Shown in pieces: positions 8,569 to 18,195 of a stretch of 57,712 nt of DNA. The position numbers and the translations under genes were made by a program. The DNA is taken from positions 1-57,712 of the forward strand of contig NZ_RQVD01000013.1 in assembly GCF_003992055.1 (NCBI RefSeq). Reading direction: 5' to 3'. The notes below the pieces were generated by a model that was given only the letters and a program-made list of their open reading frames with translations, ran no database searches and was not told the DNA's origin. Each line of letters starts with the position of its first letter. Position 1 is the first letter of the stretch. Origin of the DNA: Veillonella sp. CHU740 (GTDB lineage Bacteria > Bacillota > Negativicutes > Veillonellales > Veillonellaceae).

Positions 8569-8829
8569 TTATTTACCTTCTTCTAATACTTCTTCATCGC
8601 GAGTTGCATTGATTTCTTGTGCTTCTGCCAAGATGCTACCTGTGGAAGCTTGTAATTTTTCAGTTGTTTTTAAGATGCTATCTTTTGCACGAATACCAGC
8701 CGCTACTACGTTAGCATATACTTTACGAGCATCTTTAGAAGTTAATACTTTTAAACCTACTGTGCCTAAAGCTAAACCAGCTGCGAATACATTAGCGTCT
8801 CTTAAAGTTTCTTTTTTTACGTTGAACAT
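8569..8829 (-). CDS. DUF6110 family small protein
   Basis: An 86-residue protein with the DUF6110 pattern: a short Gly/Ala-rich hydrophobic segment (AAGLALGTVGLKVLTSKDAR) followed by an amphipathic helix ending in acidic residues. The pattern GTxGxKxLxSKDARKVY is shared by proteins commonly found beside P1B ATPases in Firmicutes, as here. Its biochemical role is not known; an ATPase accessory or membrane-tethered partner is an inference from this linkage. AGAAAGGA precedes the ATG. It is the first gene of the operon with the ATPase. Confidence 0.75.
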   Translation of the reverse strand: MFNVKKETLRDANVFAAGLALGTVGLKVLTSKDARKVYANVVAAGIRAKDSILKTTEKLQASTGSILAEAQEINATRDEEVLEEGK

Positions 8830-8895
8830 TATTAGTTCCTTTCTGTGATTTAATTCACATTAATACATGATAATATAATACAATTAAAAATCATA

Positions 8896-8938
8896 AAGAT
8901 AAGAGGGGCCCGTGTTATCGAGACCCTCTTACCAAACT
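8896..8938 (-). terminator. Probable terminator after the feo operon
   Basis: GTAAGAGGG/CCCTCTTAT-type hairpin 17 bp downstream of the Cys-rich gene; the T-tract is weak. Confidence 0.45.
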
Positions 8939-8954
8939 TATGGTATAGAATTAG

Positions 8955-9149
8955 TTACTTTACTTCTTGCTCTTCGTGACCACCACAGCCACAACCGCAT
9001 CCTGCTTCGGAATCGGATTCGGAGGAGGAACCACATCCACCACCGCATCCGCCGCCACAACCGCCTGCGCTTGTAGCACTTTTATATACTCGGTATGCAA
9101 CATATAGAACAGCTAGTAAACCAATTGCGTATACAATAACACTATCCAT
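8955..9149 (-). CDS. FeoB-associated Cys-rich membrane protein
   Basis: A 64-residue protein with one N-terminal transmembrane helix (VIVYAIGLLAVLYVAYRVYK) followed by a Gly/Cys-rich tail with repeated GGCGGGC units, a Ser/Glu/Asp patch, and GCGCGCGGHEE at the end, about eight Cys and a His. This matches the FeoB-associated Cys-rich family, thought to help ferrous iron uptake, possibly by handling Fe2+ at the cytoplasmic exit of FeoB. It lies about 140 bp downstream of feoB. The start was set at the ATG at 9149, with AGAGATGG upstream; an in-frame ATG at 9161 would add four residues, and the longer frame has no support. Confidence 0.8.
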   Translation of the reverse strand: MDSVIVYAIGLLAVLYVAYRVYKSATSAGGCGGGCGGGCGSSSESDSEAGCGCGCGGHEEQEVK

Positions 9150-9290
9150 AGTATACACCATCTCTTTCTCATTTTCAAGTACTTTTTTAAAATTATTTTG
9201 CGAATGCAACAAACTGCATAATATCAGTGAATTTTTGAAATAAAATTTTTCTCAATCTCAATTATATTATTTATTTACTATCAATATTGA

Positions 9291-11690
9291 TTATCCCAAT
9301 CCCAAGGCACGACCAATATGAACTGCTATGTATGCACCTACCCAAGCTAGGATACTAGTGTAAGCAAATACGGCACCGAACCATTTCCAGGAGTCAGTTT
9401 CACGTTTTAATACAGCCATAGTGGCCAAGCATGGTAAATATAGCAAGGCGAATACCATCAAGCCTAAACCGATGGCTGGGTTGAAGTCTGGATCAGTAGA
9501 CAAGAATTCTTCCAAGGATTTAGAATCTACATCACTTGCTTCGATCGCGTAAATAGTACCTAATGTACTTACCATTACTTCTTTCGCTGCTACTGCGGCT
9601 ATTACGGCAATGTTCACACGCCAGTTAAATCCAAGTGGTTCCATTACAGGTTGAATAAAACGTCCTAATTCAGATGCATAGGATTGTTCAATTTTTTCTT
9701 TACCTTGTTGAAGATCTAATGCTTTGATTTCATCTTCTTCTGCTTTATGGTTTACATATAAAGCCCAAGCCACTGGATATAACTCGTCAGCTTTTAATTC
9801 TTCGAAGTATGCAGGTTCTTCTACAGCTTCTTCTTCAGTTGCTTTTGCACCATCTTGAGTTGCTTCTTCTGCTGTAGCTTCTTCCTCTTCAGCTGGCGGG
9901 TCATTTTTATGCTCTTCGTCTAGGGCAAGCATTTGACCTAAGATATCATTCGCATCTGCTTGTTGTTCTTCTGTTACTAACATAGCATTCACTAAAATAT
10001 CATCTGCCATTTGAGCATGTGTCATTGTCACTTGTTCACGAGCCGCATCATAATCTTGAGAGTATTCTACATCTTGTGGGAAGGATGTTAAGAACCAAAT
10101 AAGGATGGATGCTGCCAAGATGAATGTACCTGCTTTTTTAAGGTACATCACAGAACGTTCCCACATATGAATGCCTACGGAACGAAGTGTTGGCATATGG
10201 TATGGAGGCATTTCCATTACGAATGGTTCTGCTTCACCTTTAAATACATACGTACGAAGTACTTTTGCAGTTACAACGGCTACGACGATACCCAATGTAT
10301 AGATACCCAACAAGATCGTTGGTGCATCTTCTGGAGGGAAGAATGCTGATGCTAATAATGTATATACTGGTAAACGAGCACTACAACTCATAAATGGAGA
10401 TACTAAGATCGTAATCATACGGTCTCTTGGGTTGTCAAGGATACGAGCACCCATGATGGATGGCACGTTACAACCAAAGCCCAATAACATAGGGATGAAA
10501 GATTTACCATGTAAACCTACACCACGCATCACGCGGTCGATAACAAATGCCGCACGAGCCATGTAACCAGTATCTTCTAAGAAAGAAATACATACGAATA
10601 ATAGAACGATGTGAGGGATAAAGCTAATAACAGCCCCTACACCACCTATGATACCGTCATTCAACAAGGATTTTAACAATCCATCTTCTAAATTAGCGCC
10701 GATGAAATCTGTTAATAATTTGAAAGCACTTTCCAACCATCCTTTAGGATATTCTGCTACGTTAATAACCAAGTAGAACATTACCCACATGATAAACAAG
10801 AAGATAGGAATCCCCAACCAACGGTTCGTTAAGATTTTATCAATGTTGTCAGATTTAGAATCTTTATGTTCTGGAACTACTTCAAGAATCTTGTTGAATA
10901 CGTCTACTGCAAAACGGTGACGATATTCTTGGAACACAATATCCATATCAACAGATTTGTTCAATTCTGTGCGCAATGCTTCTGCTTTGCTCAACACGGT
11001 ACCAGATTTATCTAATTCTTGTACTTTTTCTAGGATATCTGTATCTTGTTCTAACAATTTAATAGCTACCCAGCGATGTGGATAACGACCAGTGTCAAGT
11101 TTCGCTACTTCTGCTTCTAATTCTGCGATAGCTGGTTCCAATACGTCACCATAGTTAACGCGAACATTAGGAATTTTGCGTTCTTTAGATACTTTCACAA
11201 TACCACGTAGCGCACCCTCTGTCCCTTTATTGGAACGGCCGATCGTTTCTACTACTGTGGAACCTGTTAATTCTTCTAATTTTTTATTATTGAACTGTAA
11301 ACCCATTTCTTTTGCCACGTCTACCATGTTCAAAACAAGTAGCAATGGTTGTTCTAGTTCAATCAATTGCGCCGTTAAATATAAGTTACGCTCTAAGTTA
11401 GACGCATCCACTACATTGGCAATCAATTCTGGATTTTCATTGATGATAACGTTACGTGCTGCCAATTCATCGAGAGAACGTGCTGTTAAGGAGTATGTAC
11501 CTGGTAAGTCAATGATTTCAATGTCATGACCATCAATTTTCGCTTCCCCAACTTTTTTCTCTACTGTAACACCTGCGTAGTTACCTACGTGTTGACGGGC
11601 CCCCGTCATATTGTTAAATAAACTTGTTTTACCACAGTTAGGGTTACCGGCTAAAGCAACCTCAATCTTGGCATGTGTGTTGTCTGCCAT
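9291..11690 (-). CDS. feoB: Ferrous iron transporter FeoB
   Basis: A 799-residue inner-membrane Fe2+ transporter. The N-terminal G domain shows G1 GNPNCGKTS (15-23), switch region VGNYAGVTVE, G3 DLPGTYS and G4 NMVD, followed by the helical GDI-like domain. Two Gate-type membrane regions follow, including the Cys-containing segments MLLGFGCNVPSIMGAR and SPFMSCSARLPVY. Between the membrane blocks (about residues 540-680) is an unusually long acidic loop with a Glu/Ala run (PPAEEEEATAEEATQDG), making the protein longer than the E. coli type. It sits 14 bp after feoA and is transcribed with it. Uptake of Fe2+ under reducing conditions fits an anaerobe. Confidence 0.97.
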   Translation of the reverse strand: MADNTHAKIEVALAGNPNCGKTSLFNNMTGARQHVGNYAGVTVEKKVGEAKIDGHDIEIIDLPGTYSLTARSLDELAARNVIINENPELIANVVDASNLERNLYLTAQLIELEQPLLLVLNMVDVAKEMGLQFNNKKLEELTGSTVVETIGRSNKGTEGALRGIVKVSKERKIPNVRVNYGDVLEPAIAELEAEVAKLDTGRYPHRWVAIKLLEQDTDILEKVQELDKSGTVLSKAEALRTELNKSVDMDIVFQEYRHRFAVDVFNKILEVVPEHKDSKSDNIDKILTNRWLGIPIFLFIMWVMFYLVINVAEYPKGWLESAFKLLTDFIGANLEDGLLKSLLNDGIIGGVGAVISFIPHIVLLFVCISFLEDTGYMARAAFVIDRVMRGVGLHGKSFIPMLLGFGCNVPSIMGARILDNPRDRMITILVSPFMSCSARLPVYTLLASAFFPPEDAPTILLGIYTLGIVVAVVTAKVLRTYVFKGEAEPFVMEMPPYHMPTLRSVGIHMWERSVMYLKKAGTFILAASILIWFLTSFPQDVEYSQDYDAAREQVTMTHAQMADDILVNAMLVTEEQQADANDILGQMLALDEEHKNDPPAEEEEATAEEATQDGAKATEEEAVEEPAYFEELKADELYPVAWALYVNHKAEEDEIKALDLQQGKEKIEQSYASELGRFIQPVMEPLGFNWRVNIAVIAAVAAKEVMVSTLGTIYAIEASDVDSKSLEEFLSTDPDFNPAIGLGLMVFALLYLPCLATMAVLKRETDSWKWFGAVFAYTSILAWVGAYIAVHIGRALGLG

Positions 11691-11704
11691 CTTAGCATCT
11701 CCTT

Positions 11705-11935
11705 TTATTGGACTTCAATATCAATCATTTGTGCTTCACTTACACGAAGTGATAACTCAAAGTTTTTCACTTTGATTTCCACTGGATCTGCCAATGGCGC
11801 ATACTTCATCACGCGCACCGCTGTACCAGGTACGACACCCATATCTACTAAACGATGCTTGATGTTACCAGCTCCATTGATAGCTACTACAGTACCAACT
11901 TCACCTGGTTTCATCTCGGATAGTTTCTTAACCAT
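11705..11935 (-). CDS. feoA: FeoA, ferrous iron transport accessory protein
   Basis: A 76-residue SH3-like FeoA protein, with KLSEMKPGEVGTVVAI at the start and the typical HRLVDMGVVPGTAVRVM core. FeoA is cytoplasmic and supports FeoB, probably by direct contact. The ATG at 11935 has GGAGG at good distance; the longer frame to 11965 lacks one. First gene of the feo operon, which has a clear promoter at 12004-12031. Confidence 0.95.
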   Translation of the reverse strand: MVKKLSEMKPGEVGTVVAINGAGNIKHRLVDMGVVPGTAVRVMKYAPLADPVEIKVKNFELSLRVSEAQMIDIEVQ

Positions 11936-12003
11936 ACTACACCTCCTACATACAAAACATAACAACCAAACCTATCATATATAGTTATATGAACAATACT
12001 TAT

Positions 12004-12042
12004 ATTATAGCACATTATAAGAGATAATCAACAATGAATCTC
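12004..12042 (-). promoter_or_regulatory. feoAB promoter with possible Fur-type site
   Basis: -35 TTGATT (12026-12031), 16-bp spacer, -10 TATAAT (12004-12009). The -35 region sits in an AT-rich partial dyad (GAGAT at 12021-12025, ATCTC at 12038-12042) that could bind an iron regulator. A second dyad, TATCATTAT/ATAATGATA (12142-12150 and 12170-12178), lies further upstream. The promoter is strong evidence; the Fur assignment is weak. Confidence 0.6.
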
Positions 12043-12307
12043 ATTTTATTTTTATCTTTTTGTGAAATTATAAATCTATTTTTATCAAGTGTATTTTGTG
12101 CAAACAATCTATTTGCTTAGGGTATACCAATTATATCTTTTTATCATTATCAATTTCAATTTTTAATTAATAATGATATATGAGCTGTATATTTCTCATT
12201 ATCTATAACTAAAAATGATTCTACAAATACTTATAAAAAATACCTATTTTAAGCAGATACCCTTTCCTTCACAACTAAACTATCTATTCTATGGCATTAC
12301 ACCCCTA

Positions 12308-12349
12308 TGTGAAAGAACTTTCACAGGTCCACCTAGCTAGAAGTATGAT
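12308..12349 (+). promoter_or_regulatory. DEAD-box helicase promoter overlapping an 18-bp inverted repeat
   Basis: Perfect inverted repeat TGTGAAAG-AA-CTTTCACA (12308-12325). Its last six bases, TTCACA, could be the -35, followed after 18 bp by -10 TATGAT (12344-12349). The gene starts about 40 bp further on. The dyad could be an operator. Confidence 0.45.
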
Positions 12350-12389
12350 ATAATATAATCATTAAGTCATTTAGAAACGGAGATACACT

Positions 12390-13688
12390 ATGAAATCATT
12401 TCAATCCTTAGGCATTGTGACTGAGCTGATACAAGCATTACAAAAGGTAGGCGTGAAACAACCTACACCAATCCAAGAAAAATCCATCCCCCTCATCTTC
12501 AAGGGGCAAGATGTCATTGCAAAAGCACAAACAGGAACGGGAAAAACCCTAGCTTTCCTATTACCGTTATTACAACGTATCCATACAGATGTACAACAAG
12601 AGCAAGCACTCATCATCGCCCCCACTCGTGAGCTTATCCAACAAATTGCGGAGGAAGCTCGACACTTAGGGGCCATCTTAGGCGTAGATGTACTACCTCT
12701 TATTGGTGGCAAAACTATTGAAGGACAACTTCAAAAGTTAGGTCGTCGCCCTCATGTTATCATCGGTACTCCAGGTCGTTTATTAGATCACGTGAATCGT
12801 GGTACTTTACATTTGAACTCTATCCGCCGTGTTGTATTGGATGAAGCTGACCAAATGCTTCACATGGGGTTTTTACCAGATATTGAAAAATTGATCAGTG
12901 GTACCGACGGTAAACGTCAATTATTGATGTTCTCCGCTACCATTCCAGACAAAATCCGAAACTTAGCGAAAGCTTACATGCAAAAACCAACATCTGTTAC
13001 AGTACAAGGAGAGAATATTACTCTTGATACGATTGAACAAAAAGTATACATGATGGAGGAGCAAGACAAAGTAAACCGTCTTGTAGCTATGTTGGAAGCA
13101 GACAATCCATACCTTGCCATTGTATTCTGTAATACGAAAGAAGGGGCTATAAAGCTGGCTTATGATTTAGCTCGAAAAGGTGTAACACTAGGTGAAATTC
13201 ATGGCGATATGACACAAGGTCGTCGAACACAGGTACTAAAAGAGTTCGCGAAAGGCAATCCACCTATTTTAGTAGCTACCGATATTGCAGCCCGTGGCAT
13301 CGATATCGAAGGCGTTAGTCATGTGTACAATTTTGATGTGCCTCATGATATGGATTATTATATCCATCGCATCGGCCGTACTGGTCGTGCCGGTTCCACC
13401 GGTGTTGCCGTAACCTTCGCCACTCCAGCCGAAGAAATTTGGGTACGTCGTATCGAACGATCTATTCAAGCTACATTAACGAAATATACAAAAGACGGTC
13501 AAGTCAAAACTAAAGGGTCTGGCTTAGCGCCTAAGAAGGAAATTGCTAGCAAGAAACCTAAAATTAAAAGTACCTACCAAGCTACGAAAGCAAAAGCTCA
13601 TAAAGCTCGCGGACACAAAGGTGCCAACACTCGCGTACGACGCGCTAAATCCAGTGGCTCTAGTAGTGGCGGACGCAAAAGAAGATAG
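12390..13688 (+). CDS. DEAD-box ATP-dependent RNA helicase
   Basis: A 432-residue cytoplasmic RNA helicase. Motifs in order: Q motif (PTPIQEKSIP), I AQTGTGKT (46-53), Ia APTREL, Ib GTPGR, II DEAD (LDEADQML, ~150), III SAT, then in the second RecA domain V ATDIAARGID and VI HRIGRTGRAG. The tail of about 70 residues is rich in Lys, Arg, Ser and Gly, as in CshA/RhlE-like helicases that act in mRNA decay, ribosome assembly and cold adaptation. Which subfamily applies cannot be decided from the core. It is a single-gene unit with its own promoter and terminator, convergent with topB. Confidence 0.93.
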   Translation: MKSFQSLGIVTELIQALQKVGVKQPTPIQEKSIPLIFKGQDVIAKAQTGTGKTLAFLLPLLQRIHTDVQQEQALIIAPTRELIQQIAEEARHLGAILGVDVLPLIGGKTIEGQLQKLGRRPHVIIGTPGRLLDHVNRGTLHLNSIRRVVLDEADQMLHMGFLPDIEKLISGTDGKRQLLMFSATIPDKIRNLAKAYMQKPTSVTVQGENITLDTIEQKVYMMEEQDKVNRLVAMLEADNPYLAIVFCNTKEGAIKLAYDLARKGVTLGEIHGDMTQGRRTQVLKEFAKGNPPILVATDIAARGIDIEGVSHVYNFDVPHDMDYYIHRIGRTGRAGSTGVAVTFATPAEEIWVRRIERSIQATLTKYTKDGQVKTKGSGLAPKKEIASKKPKIKSTYQATKAKAHKARGHKGANTRVRRAKSSGSSSGGRKRR

Positions 13689-13740
13689 ATCTATTGCTTA
13701 CTGGCAGTAGGCCCTATACGAAGATACAAGCACAATAAAA

Positions 13741-13781
13741 AGAGGAATGTTGAACACATCGTATCAACATTCCTCTTTTTT
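13741..13781 (+). terminator. Rho-independent terminator after the helicase gene
   Basis: 13-bp hairpin AGAGGAATGTTGA/TCAACATTCCTCT (13741-13753 with 13764-13776) followed by T6. The reverse strand also has a short T-run, so it may serve topB too. Confidence 0.85.
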
Positions 13782-13837
13782 ATTATCTGGATTATATAAT
13801 TTGTTACTGACTATGGATCTAATACAACAAGTATAGA

Positions 13838-16135
13838 TCATTTCCTATGCGCATAGATGGCTGGTTTTCCTCCTACATCGGCGCAACTCGTACGACAAGA
13901 ACTACCCTCGCTGCACTTCCAAATAGGTTCTGGTTTCTGTTCGTATTGGACTAAATATCCTTTTTTGCATCGCGGACAAGTATACTCTTTGTGTGTTTCA
14001 TCCAATATCTTTCCTGAAGTTTCAAAGTTCCCCCTGTTTCCTTCTGTATTGGAAACACTACGAGTAGAATTGCTCGCTGATTCTCCTTTTACAGCGATTT
14101 GTTCCGTATGTTTACATTTAGGAAAGTTAGAACATCCATAAAACTCTCCATACGGACCTTTACGTAGCAACATGTCACCAGTCTTACACTTCGGACAACT
14201 GCGGCCTGTACGTTGTGCCGTCGCCCCTATTCGGCGCTGTGTACCAGCTCTTTTATTTGCACTGTGCACCATATCTGTTTTTGGTGTATGCCCCACACGG
14301 TCCTTTACAAAATCAATTAGTTCCACTATGAATTTAGATTGATCTTGCAAAAATATATCTAGTTTTTCTTTTCCCTCACTCATCTGAGCCAATCGTTCTT
14401 CCCAAATCGCTGTGGAGTCTGGATACAACAGGGTGTCTGGCAAAGCATCCACCAATGTGTAGGCTTCCTCTGTAGGTATCAAGGTTTTCTTTTTTCCTTC
14501 TTCCTTTAGGAATTTGCGACTCACTAACTCTCCAATAATCGTAGCCCGTGTCGCTTCTGTACCAATACCAGACACATCCTTTAGTTGTTTTTTTAACTCT
14601 TCCTGTTTCACATATTTGTGAATCTCTTTCATTGCCTGAACTAATGTGGCCGACGTAAAGCGGCTAGGTGGCTTCGTTTTACGTTGATCCACCTTGCTAT
14701 CCTGCGCTGTTACAGAGTTTCCTTTTTTCACAGCCGGCAATGATGCTTCTTCTTGGTCTTCTTCTGTCTCATCAGAGGATTTTATTTTTTTATACAACAC
14801 TTTCCAGCCTAAGTCTATCACTACACGTCCTGATGCGGTAAATAATTCCTCTTGATGCGTCACTTCAATACGCGTTTGTTCATATACATGTTCTGGGTAA
14901 AACTGCGCTATATATGCTTGGGCAATTAAAAAGTAAATATTTTGTTCCTGTTTTGACAACGTATGATACGGGCATCGTACAGTCGTAGGAATAATGGCGT
15001 GATGGGCGGTAACCTTTTTATCATTCCAAGCACGACTCTTAATACTTGGAGTTCCTCCTTTTGCCCATTCCCCTAATTCTTTGTGACCCATTGCAATTAT
15101 ATTTGATAGAATCGTCTGCCCATCTGAAAGCTGATTCACTGGCAAGTATTCACAATCCGACCGAGGATAAGAAGTATATTTCTTTTCGTATAGCTTTTGA
15201 GCAATATCTAGTACTTCTTGTGGCGTATAATTAAATAATTTTCCCGCCACAATTTGTAGAGAAGATAAAGAATACGGCAATCGCTGTCCTTCTTTTTTCT
15301 TTTTCTTTTCTACAAGGGTGACTAAAGCTTGCGGCTCTCCCATTAATCGATCGCGCAAAGACGTAACGACAGCTTCCTCCAACATATGTCCATCTGGATC
15401 TAAGCCTATTTGAGTGTCTTTCGGTTTCCAAGTAGCCCAAAATGCGCCTTTTTCATGAGCATATTGTATTTGTAAGACATAATATTCTACAGGTACAAAG
15501 TTCTGTAACTCTCGTTCACGGCGCACCACCAAGGCTAACGTTGGCGTTTTCACTCGACCGATAGGAAACGTAACTCGTCGCCCCAAATGCTGTTGTTCTA
15601 GTGTATAGGCGCGAGATAAGTTCATCCCCATCAACCAATCTGCTCTAGATCTAGCTAATGCGGAATCTCTAAGATAACGAAATTTCTTATTATCTTCCAA
15701 ATGGTCTAAGGCATACCGCATCGATTTTTCATCTAAGGCGTTTAATAAAATTCGTTGCACTGGTTTTGTGTTACCCAAATAATCCAACATTTCATCAATC
15801 AGCAACTGCCCTTCTCTGTCTGGGTCACCTGCATTCACGATCGTTGTCGCCTTTTGCATAAGTTGGCTAATCACTTTAAATTGTTTCGCACTATCCTTTT
15901 TAACTTTCAATTTCCATGTATCTGGCAGTATTGGCAATGCGTTAAAGTTCCAATATTTATATTTTTCGTCATATTCTGCTGGTTCTACCTGCTCTAACAT
16001 ATGTCCAAAGGCCCAGGTAATGACATTCTCACCTTGTTCAATATATCCATCACGTCGCTTTGCACTCTGTGGGTTAGGCAAGACTAAGCTCAACTCTCGG
16101 CCTACACTCGGTTTTTCTGCAATAAATAAACGCAT
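13838..16135 (-). CDS. topB: DNA topoisomerase III (type IA)
   Basis: A 765-residue type IA topoisomerase that decatenates and relaxes DNA through single-strand passage. Toprim domain: E7 in IAEKPSVGREL and DPDREGQ at 104-110, which bind Mg2+. Active-site tyrosine Y323 is in YTSYPRSD. A topoisomerase C4 zinc finger with CPKCKTGDM...CSNFPKC lies in the C-terminal part, followed by a second Cys-rich tail (CPRCKKGYL...CSEGSSCRTSC). Length and domain order match the Firmicutes TopB type. Single gene, transcribed toward the helicase gene. Confidence 0.95.
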   Translation of the reverse strand: MRLFIAEKPSVGRELSLVLPNPQSAKRRDGYIEQGENVITWAFGHMLEQVEPAEYDEKYKYWNFNALPILPDTWKLKVKKDSAKQFKVISQLMQKATTIVNAGDPDREGQLLIDEMLDYLGNTKPVQRILLNALDEKSMRYALDHLEDNKKFRYLRDSALARSRADWLMGMNLSRAYTLEQQHLGRRVTFPIGRVKTPTLALVVRRERELQNFVPVEYYVLQIQYAHEKGAFWATWKPKDTQIGLDPDGHMLEEAVVTSLRDRLMGEPQALVTLVEKKKKKEGQRLPYSLSSLQIVAGKLFNYTPQEVLDIAQKLYEKKYTSYPRSDCEYLPVNQLSDGQTILSNIIAMGHKELGEWAKGGTPSIKSRAWNDKKVTAHHAIIPTTVRCPYHTLSKQEQNIYFLIAQAYIAQFYPEHVYEQTRIEVTHQEELFTASGRVVIDLGWKVLYKKIKSSDETEEDQEEASLPAVKKGNSVTAQDSKVDQRKTKPPSRFTSATLVQAMKEIHKYVKQEELKKQLKDVSGIGTEATRATIIGELVSRKFLKEEGKKKTLIPTEEAYTLVDALPDTLLYPDSTAIWEERLAQMSEGKEKLDIFLQDQSKFIVELIDFVKDRVGHTPKTDMVHSANKRAGTQRRIGATAQRTGRSCPKCKTGDMLLRKGPYGEFYGCSNFPKCKHTEQIAVKGESASNSTRSVSNTEGNRGNFETSGKILDETHKEYTCPRCKKGYLVQYEQKPEPIWKCSEGSSCRTSCADVGGKPAIYAHRK

Positions 16136-16450
16136 ATGCTCCCTCTTCCTAACTACAATCTATTACCAAGAACCTTTTTTACATTAGTTTTTATTATACT
16201 ACATATTGTACCAAATAAGTAAAAATCTACTCTAATTATTCTCCCTCTATCTTGTATAATCCTTTAAAATTTCCTACCAGTGCTACATATTACATATATC
16301 ATTAAGAGTGTTATAGCGCAAAATATTCCTATAGATACGGTCCGTTTTCCAACTTTCACTATCCTCTCCTATACAGGAAGGGCTCAAATAGTATATAATT
16401 TTAAGGATATGAAAGTATATAACATACACATGTATTAATAGAGGTGAATT
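16136..16450. other. Divergent intergenic region topB-prfC
   Basis: 315 bp of AT-rich DNA between the divergent topB and prfC starts. A TATAAT at about 16394-16399 with a poor -35 may serve prfC. No convincing ORF, repeat or structured RNA was seen. Confidence 0.5.
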
Positions 16451-18040
16451 ATGACATTTTTAGAAGAAGTTACACGGCGTCGCACGTTCGCCATCATTTC
16501 TCACCCAGATGCGGGTAAAACAACATTGACGGAAAAACTGTTGCTATACGGCGGCGCCATCCACTTGGCAGGTTCAGTTAAGTCTAGAAAAACGCAGAAA
16601 TATGCTGTGTCTGACTGGATGGAAATCGAAAAACAACGTGGTATCTCTGTCACTAGCTCTGTATTACAATTCGATTACGATGGTCATCGTGTCAACATTT
16701 TGGATACACCTGGTCACCAAGACTTCTCCGAAGATACATACCGCACCTTAATGGCAGCTGACAGTGCTGTCATGTTAATTGACGTTGCAAAAGGTGTAGA
16801 AGCGCAGACGAAAAAGTTATTTGCTGTTTGTAAAGAACGTGGGATTCCTATCTTTACCTTCGTCAACAAAATTGACCACTTCGGTCGCAATCCATTTGAT
16901 TTGATGGAAGAAATTGAAAACTCCCTTGGCATCCGTGCTGTCCCTATGAACTGGCCTGTAGGCATCAATGGTGAATACCAAGGTGTATACGACCGGGAAA
17001 CGAACACTGTAGAACTGTTCGAAAAAGATGAATCTCATGGCCAAAAAAAACTGGCTTCTACAAAAGGCGATGTGCATGATCCAGCATTCCGTGACTTATT
17101 AGGGGAAGAAGTGCATCAATCCTTAATCGATGATATTGAACTTCTCGATGTCGCTGGCGATGCATTCGATTTAGAAAAAGTAAAAGCTGGTGAGTTGACA
17201 CCGATGTTCTTCGGTTCTGCTATGACAAATTTTGGGGTAAAACCATTCCTTGAAAAGTTCTTAGAACTAGCTCCAATGCCTGCGCCTCGTACAGCTCGTG
17301 AAGAAACAGTAGAACCTACATCTGAAGACTTCTCTGCTTTCGTATTTAAAATCCAAGCTAACATGAATCCAAATCACCATGACCGCATTGTGTTTATGCG
17401 TATTTGTTCCGGTAAGTTTGAAAAAGGCATGAATGTACTTCACCAACAATCTGGTAAAACGTTACGTTTGTCTCAACCACAACAATTCTTAGCTACTGAG
17501 CGTACGATTATCGATGAAGCCTTCCCTGGCGATATTATCGGCGTCTTCGATGCTGGTACGATGGGGGTAGGTGATACTCTATGTGCAGCGAATCACAAGG
17601 TAACTTTCAGTGATTTCCCTGTCTTCCCACCTGAGTTCTTTGCCCGTGTTACACCAAAAGATTCTATGAAGCGTAAACAGTTCCTAAAAGGCATGACGCA
17701 ATTAGCACAAGAAGGTGCAGTACAAATCTTTGAGCCACTATACTCTATGGACTCCTTTGTAGTGGGTGCTGTTGGTATGCTTCAATTTGAAGTACTACAA
17801 TATCGTCTCAAACACGAATATGGTGTCGATTTAGTCAATAATTCCCTACCATATGGTGTGGCTCGTTGGATCGATGGCGAGGTCGATGTAAACAGTCTCA
17901 AAGGTATGGATAATGCGATGATCGTAAAGGATAATCGTGGCCGCTTAGTTGTATTGATTTCTAACGAATGGCAAATGGGTTGGGTGGTAGAACGTAATCC
18001 AGATGTAACATTCTTGCACACACCGAATATTGAAGCGTAA
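16451..18040 (+). CDS. prfC: Peptide chain release factor 3
   Basis: A 529-residue translational GTPase that recycles RF1/RF2 from the ribosome after peptide release. G1 SHPDAGKTT (17-25), G2 region with RGISVTSS, G3 DTPGHQDFSEDT and G4 VNKIDH are all present; the segment SGKTLRLSQPQQFLATER and the C-terminal GMLQFEVLQYRLKHEYG are RF3-specific and separate it from EF-G. The length is normal. It is preceded by GAGGTG and followed by a strong terminator, so it is a single-gene unit. Confidence 0.96.
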   Translation: MTFLEEVTRRRTFAIISHPDAGKTTLTEKLLLYGGAIHLAGSVKSRKTQKYAVSDWMEIEKQRGISVTSSVLQFDYDGHRVNILDTPGHQDFSEDTYRTLMAADSAVMLIDVAKGVEAQTKKLFAVCKERGIPIFTFVNKIDHFGRNPFDLMEEIENSLGIRAVPMNWPVGINGEYQGVYDRETNTVELFEKDESHGQKKLASTKGDVHDPAFRDLLGEEVHQSLIDDIELLDVAGDAFDLEKVKAGELTPMFFGSAMTNFGVKPFLEKFLELAPMPAPRTAREETVEPTSEDFSAFVFKIQANMNPNHHDRIVFMRICSGKFEKGMNVLHQQSGKTLRLSQPQQFLATERTIIDEAFPGDIIGVFDAGTMGVGDTLCAANHKVTFSDFPVFPPEFFARVTPKDSMKRKQFLKGMTQLAQEGAVQIFEPLYSMDSFVVGAVGMLQFEVLQYRLKHEYGVDLVNNSLPYGVARWIDGEVDVNSLKGMDNAMIVKDNRGRLVVLISNEWQMGWVVERNPDVTFLHTPNIEA

Positions 18041-18060
18041 TTACATACCGTAAATAATAA

Positions 18061-18099
18061 AAACCTAGACGATGTCACTCATCGTCTAGGTTTTTTATT
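18061..18099 (+). terminator. Terminator after prfC
   Basis: Perfect 14-bp hairpin AAACCTAGACGATG/CATCGTCTAGGTTT (18061-18074 and 18080-18093) with T6 following. Confidence 0.9.
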
Positions 18100-18195
18100 A
18101 TGCCAATATATAGGCAATAATCACTAAGCGTATCTCTTACTATGTAACTATATGCAGAAACAGATACTAACCTTTAACATGCATGATAGATATTA

